In this document: positions 61,482 through 64,000 of the stretch, piece by piece | Numbering within the stretch: the first letter of the stretch is position 1 | How the letters are laid out: each line of letters starts with the position of its first letter | Assembly: GCA_036652815.1 (NCBI GenBank) | Contig: JAVVVE010000009.1 | Coordinates: 15,701-79,700 of the forward strand | Direction: 5' to 3' | Length of the DNA: 64,000 bases | From: SZUA-378 sp036652815 | GTDB taxonomy: Bacteria > Bacillota > Clostridia > Lachnospirales > Lachnospiraceae | Program-made: the position numbers and the translations under genes | Notes under the pieces: generated by a model | Database searches by the model: none | Told to the model about the DNA's origin: nothing | The model's input: only the letters and a program-made list of their open reading frames with translations

Positions 61482-63143
61482 TTATTCCAACGATACGATA
61501 TAGTAATAGATTGGCTGTCCACCATATTGTAGCTCTACATCACACTTTGGATAAGATGCTTCTATCTTATCTTTAAGAGTCTCTGCATCCACCTGTGTTA
61601 CATCACTGCCATAATAGATGCTGATCAGTTCTAGGTTTTCTTCCATCATATCCTGAACCATCTCATACGTAACGGCTGCGATATCTGTTCCTACTGATAA
61701 GATACCCCGGTCTCCGATTCCCATGAAATCACCTTGCTTTATTTCTTTATCTTCTATCATGGTATCTCTTACCGCATAAGTAACCTGTCCGGTTTTGACA
61801 TGCGTAATTTCTTCTAACATAGCTGTTTCGTTCTCTTCCGGTGTAATATCAGGCACATAGTTAATAATAGCAGTAATCCCCTGCGGCACTGTCTTCGTTG
61901 GAATAACGATGACTTTCTTATCCTCTACCAAGGATTTTGCCTGATTCGCTGCTAATATGATGTTCTTATTATTTGGTAAAATAAAGATGGTATCTGCATT
62001 GACCTGATCAATGGCATTCAGCATATCCTCTGTACTCGGATTCATCGTCTGTCCGCCCTCAATCATATAATCGACTCCTAATTCTTGAAAAATCTCATGA
62101 ATCCCGTCTCCTACAGATACTGCAATAAAACCGACATCCTTCTTCTCTGACTGTTCTTTGGCAGCTTCTGCCTGCTCTGACATCTTAATCAATTTTTCCT
62201 GGTGTTCCATTCTCATATTATCTATCTTCATATTGGATAAAGCACCATATTTTAAAGCTTTTTGAATTGCAAGCCCGGGATCGTTGGTATGTACATGTAC
62301 TTTCACAATATCATCATCTGCAACCACAACAATAGAATCACCGATCGATTCAAGATAGTCTTTAAAATCAATTTCATTTTTAATATTAAAGATACGATTT
62401 AATAAAATGATAAATTCAGTGCAATAGCCGAATTTAATAGTAATCTCTTCGTTAGGATTCTCTGCATTACCGGTCATCTGCGAGGCAATCGGTGTAAACT
62501 CAATCATAGAGAGGTCTAATTCTTTACCCAAAAATGCATCATATGCTCCACGGCATACTTCTAAGAGTCCTTGTCCACCCGAATCCACTACTCCGGCTTG
62601 TTTTAAAACAGGCAGCATCTCAGGCGTCTGGCTCAATACATAATCGGCATGTTTGATCACTTCCTCAAAAAACAGGGTAAGATCCGTGCAACCAGAATCC
62701 GCCAATTCATTCGCTCTTTTTGCAATTCCTTTGGCAACTGTCAGAATCGTTCCTTCTTTTGGTTTCATAACTGCTTTGTATGCCGTCTCAACTGCTTTAT
62801 TCAAAGCTTCTGCCAAACAAGGAATATCTATTGTTTTCTGTTCTCCGATTCCTTTTGTAAGACCTCTTAATAATTGCGATAAGATAACACCAGAATTACC
62901 TCTTGCCCCACGTAAAGAACCCGATGCGATAGCCTTACATAAGGACTGCATATCCGGGTCATTCAAACCGGCAACCTCTTTAGCTGCCGCCATAATCGTC
63001 ATCGTCATATTGGTTCCGGTATCTCCATCCGGAACCGGAAATACATTCAATTCATTAATCCATTCTTTCTTATGTTCAAGGTTCTTAGCACCTGCTAAAA
63101 ACATCTTTGTTAACATCTTTGCATCAATTGTGTTCATTGCCAC
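61482..63143 (-). CDS. fakA: DAK2-domain protein, fatty acid kinase-like
   Basis: A 553-aa protein of the YloV/FakA family, an ATP-dependent kinase that phosphorylates fatty acids held by a FakB (DegV-like) partner. The N-terminal DAK2 domain has NVFPVPDGDTGTNMTMT (metal/nucleotide Asp cluster, near 30-46) and SLRGARGNSGVILSQLLRG. The C-terminal half matches the FakA dimerisation/binding domain with VGDGIHEIFQELG and FILPNNKNIILAANQA. Gene order yloU-yloV-recG is conserved in Firmicutes. Confidence 0.92.
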   Translation of the reverse strand: MAMNTIDAKMLTKMFLAGAKNLEHKKEWINELNVFPVPDGDTGTNMTMTIMAAAKEVAGLNDPDMQSLCKAIASGSLRGARGNSGVILSQLLRGLTKGIGEQKTIDIPCLAEALNKAVETAYKAVMKPKEGTILTVAKGIAKRANELADSGCTDLTLFFEEVIKHADYVLSQTPEMLPVLKQAGVVDSGGQGLLEVCRGAYDAFLGKELDLSMIEFTPIASQMTGNAENPNEEITIKFGYCTEFIILLNRIFNIKNEIDFKDYLESIGDSIVVVADDDIVKVHVHTNDPGLAIQKALKYGALSNMKIDNMRMEHQEKLIKMSEQAEAAKEQSEKKDVGFIAVSVGDGIHEIFQELGVDYMIEGGQTMNPSTEDMLNAIDQVNADTIFILPNNKNIILAANQAKSLVEDKKVIVIPTKTVPQGITAIINYVPDITPEENETAMLEEITHVKTGQVTYAVRDTMIEDKEIKQGDFMGIGDRGILSVGTDIAAVTYEMVQDMMEENLELISIYYGSDVTQVDAETLKDKIEASYPKCDVELQYGGQPIYYYIVSLE

Positions 63144-63157
63144 AACAAATTCCTCCT

Positions 63158-63514
63158 CTAATCAATTACTCGCACACCCTCAACAAAGATGTTAATCTGC
63201 GAAATAGTCAGTCCTGTGAATTCTTCTACCTTATACTTCACATTGCTGATTAGGTTCTCAGACACTGCAAGTATGCTTACTCCGTAAGATACAATAACGT
63301 GGAAATCAAGTATTAATTGATTCTTCTCTATCGTAATCGAAATTCCTCTTGTCAGACTGTCTCGCTTCAACAGCTTAACAACTTCATCTTTCATCGTGAC
63401 GGCAGCCATTCCTACAATACCAAAGCATTCCACAGCTTCTGAACCGGCATATTGAGCAATTACTTCATTATCAATTATAATATTACCCATATGGGTATCC
63501 ATTGTTCCTTTCAT
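63158..63514 (-). CDS. yloU: Asp23/Gls24 family protein YloU
   Basis: A 118-aa alkaline-shock-type protein. The core IIIDNEVIAQYAGSEAVECFGIVGMAAVT and the later VIVSYGVSILAVSENLISNVKYKVEEFTGLTI follow the Asp23 pattern. Members lie at the inner membrane face and influence envelope homeostasis, though the function is not fixed. It overlaps no gene and is 14 bp before fakA. A TATAAT (plus-strand 63547-63552) about 30 bp upstream may be its -10. Confidence 0.93.
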   Translation of the reverse strand: MKGTMDTHMGNIIIDNEVIAQYAGSEAVECFGIVGMAAVTMKDEVVKLLKRDSLTRGISITIEKNQLILDFHVIVSYGVSILAVSENLISNVKYKVEEFTGLTISQINIFVEGVRVID

Positions 63515-63623
63515 CTTAAACCTCCTCGTCCTAATAATCTATGGCTATTATAACCGCTTTCCCTTAAAAATGGAACCTTAAAATCATTAAATGCATTTTT
63601 TTTATATTTTTAACTGTTTTTAC

Positions 63624-63652
63624 TTGCAATCTGACTCTCTTTCTGCTAGAAT
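63624..63652 (+). promoter_or_regulatory. Sigma-A promoter of rpmB
   Basis: TTGCAA (63624-63629), 17-bp spacer and TAGAAT (63647-63652). The rpmB start is 47 bp further, with AGGAGGTG before it. Confidence 0.75.
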
Positions 63653-63699
63653 AATTTTGTTGTGAGTCGATTTATTTAAATTATCTTAGGAGGTGTACT

Positions 63700-63885
63700 A
63701 TGGCTAAGTGTGAAGTGTGTGGAAAAGGCGTTCATTTTGGTAACGCAGTAAGCCATTCTCATAGAAGATCTAATCATATTTGGAATTCAAATATTAAACA
63801 TGTTAGATGTAAAATAAATGGAGCTTCCAAGAGAATGAATGTTTGTACTAATTGCTTAAAATCAGGCAAAGTAGAACGAGCATAA
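63700..63885 (+). CDS. rpmB: 50S ribosomal protein L28
   Basis: A 61-aa ribosomal protein. The zinc-type CxxC pairs CEVCGKG (residues 4-10) and CTNCLKSGK near the end place it in the Cys-containing L28 class. GNAVSHSHRRSNHIWNSN is the signature. The start has AGGAGGTG. The divergent yloU-yloV-recG order is typical of Firmicutes. Confidence 0.97.
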   Translation: MAKCEVCGKGVHFGNAVSHSHRRSNHIWNSNIKHVRCKINGASKRMNVCTNCLKSGKVERA

Positions 63886-63903
63886 TCGTAGTTGAATAAG
63901 TAC

Positions 63904-63938
63904 AGAAAAGACTATCCTAATAGGACAGTCTTTTTTTA
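63904..63938 (+). terminator. Rho-independent terminator of rpmB
   Basis: AAAAGACTATCCT, AAT, AGGACAGTCTTTTTTT: a 10-12 bp stem with one mismatch, closed by a T-run, 20 bp after the rpmB stop. Confidence 0.85.
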
Positions 63939-63960
63939 CGTGTGTTCCACAGTTTTGCAG

Positions 63961-64000
63961 TTACTTTTTAAGATGATATAGCTCGATTGCTCTATTTATG
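63961..64000 (-). CDS. Possible C-terminal end of a gene cut by the window edge
   Basis: Twelve open codons on the minus strand (INRAIELYHLKK) end in TAA, and the rpmB terminator beyond it could serve both directions. Too short to name; it may be coincidence. Confidence 0.3.
   Translation of the reverse strand, partial: INRAIELYHLKK

Overview
The window reads as chromosome of a strictly anaerobic, endospore-forming Firmicute of the Clostridia, most like Lachnospiraceae. The sequence is AT-rich with strong GGAGG-type ribosome binding sites. It carries sporulation genes (spoIVA, cotJABC, a ylbJ-like gene), an oxygen-sensitive class III ribonucleotide reductase (nrdD/nrdG), a topoisomerase IV pair, and the yloU-yloV-recG / rpmB neighbourhood typical of the group. 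Almost every gene lies on the minus strand; the plus-strand exceptions are the ylbJ-like gene, a LysR regulator, a Cys-rich small protein and rpmB.

Layout. 0-8.5 kb: two pseudouridine synthases, a short-chain dehydrogenase, a HAD phosphatase fused to a YgiQ radical-SAM protein, a ylbJ-like gene, coaD and rsmD. 8.5-14.3 kb: parC, parE, spoIVA (with a good sigma-E-type promoter). 14.4-22.5 kb: nucleotide genes (nrdD, nrdG, dUTPase, HD hydrolase, rnhA), an aminotransferase, a membrane-anchored MutS-like ATPase and a metallo-beta-lactamase-fold hydrolase. 22.6-30.1 kb: purine/pyrimidine salvage (NCS2 permease, deaminases, nucleoside phosphorylase), then an NCS1 permease overlapping a diguanylate cyclase with an extracellular solute-binding sensor. 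30.1-33.5 kb: leuCD with a divergent LysR regulator, and an acetyltransferase with a 32-codon upstream ORF. 33.7-37.4 kb: cotJABC, a GH25 lysozyme with a long repeat tail, and an amidase.

37.6-42.3 kb is an accessory segment: a 90-aa protein, a Fic protein, a PstI/BsuBI-type restriction-modification pair and a small excisionase-like protein. It ends at a tRNA-Thr(CGU) gene and contains 11-bp iteron-like direct repeats. 42.4-49.7 kb returns to core genes: a Cys-rich protein, mscS, glgB, a DUF1015 protein, serA, serC.

49.7-59.4 kb is the most unusual stretch. leuB, ilvD and ilvB are interleaved, with ATGA-type overlaps, with four envelope genes: a DUF5722 glycosidase-like protein, an SGNH hydrolase, a membrane O-acyltransferase and an L,D-transpeptidase. 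This looks like one co-transcribed unit joining branched-chain amino acid synthesis to cell-envelope polymer modification. 59.5-64 kb holds recG, yloV/fakA, yloU and divergent rpmB.

All assignments come from reading motifs and gene order; no database search was run. Starts were moved inward from the longest frame where a ribosome binding site and family length favoured it.
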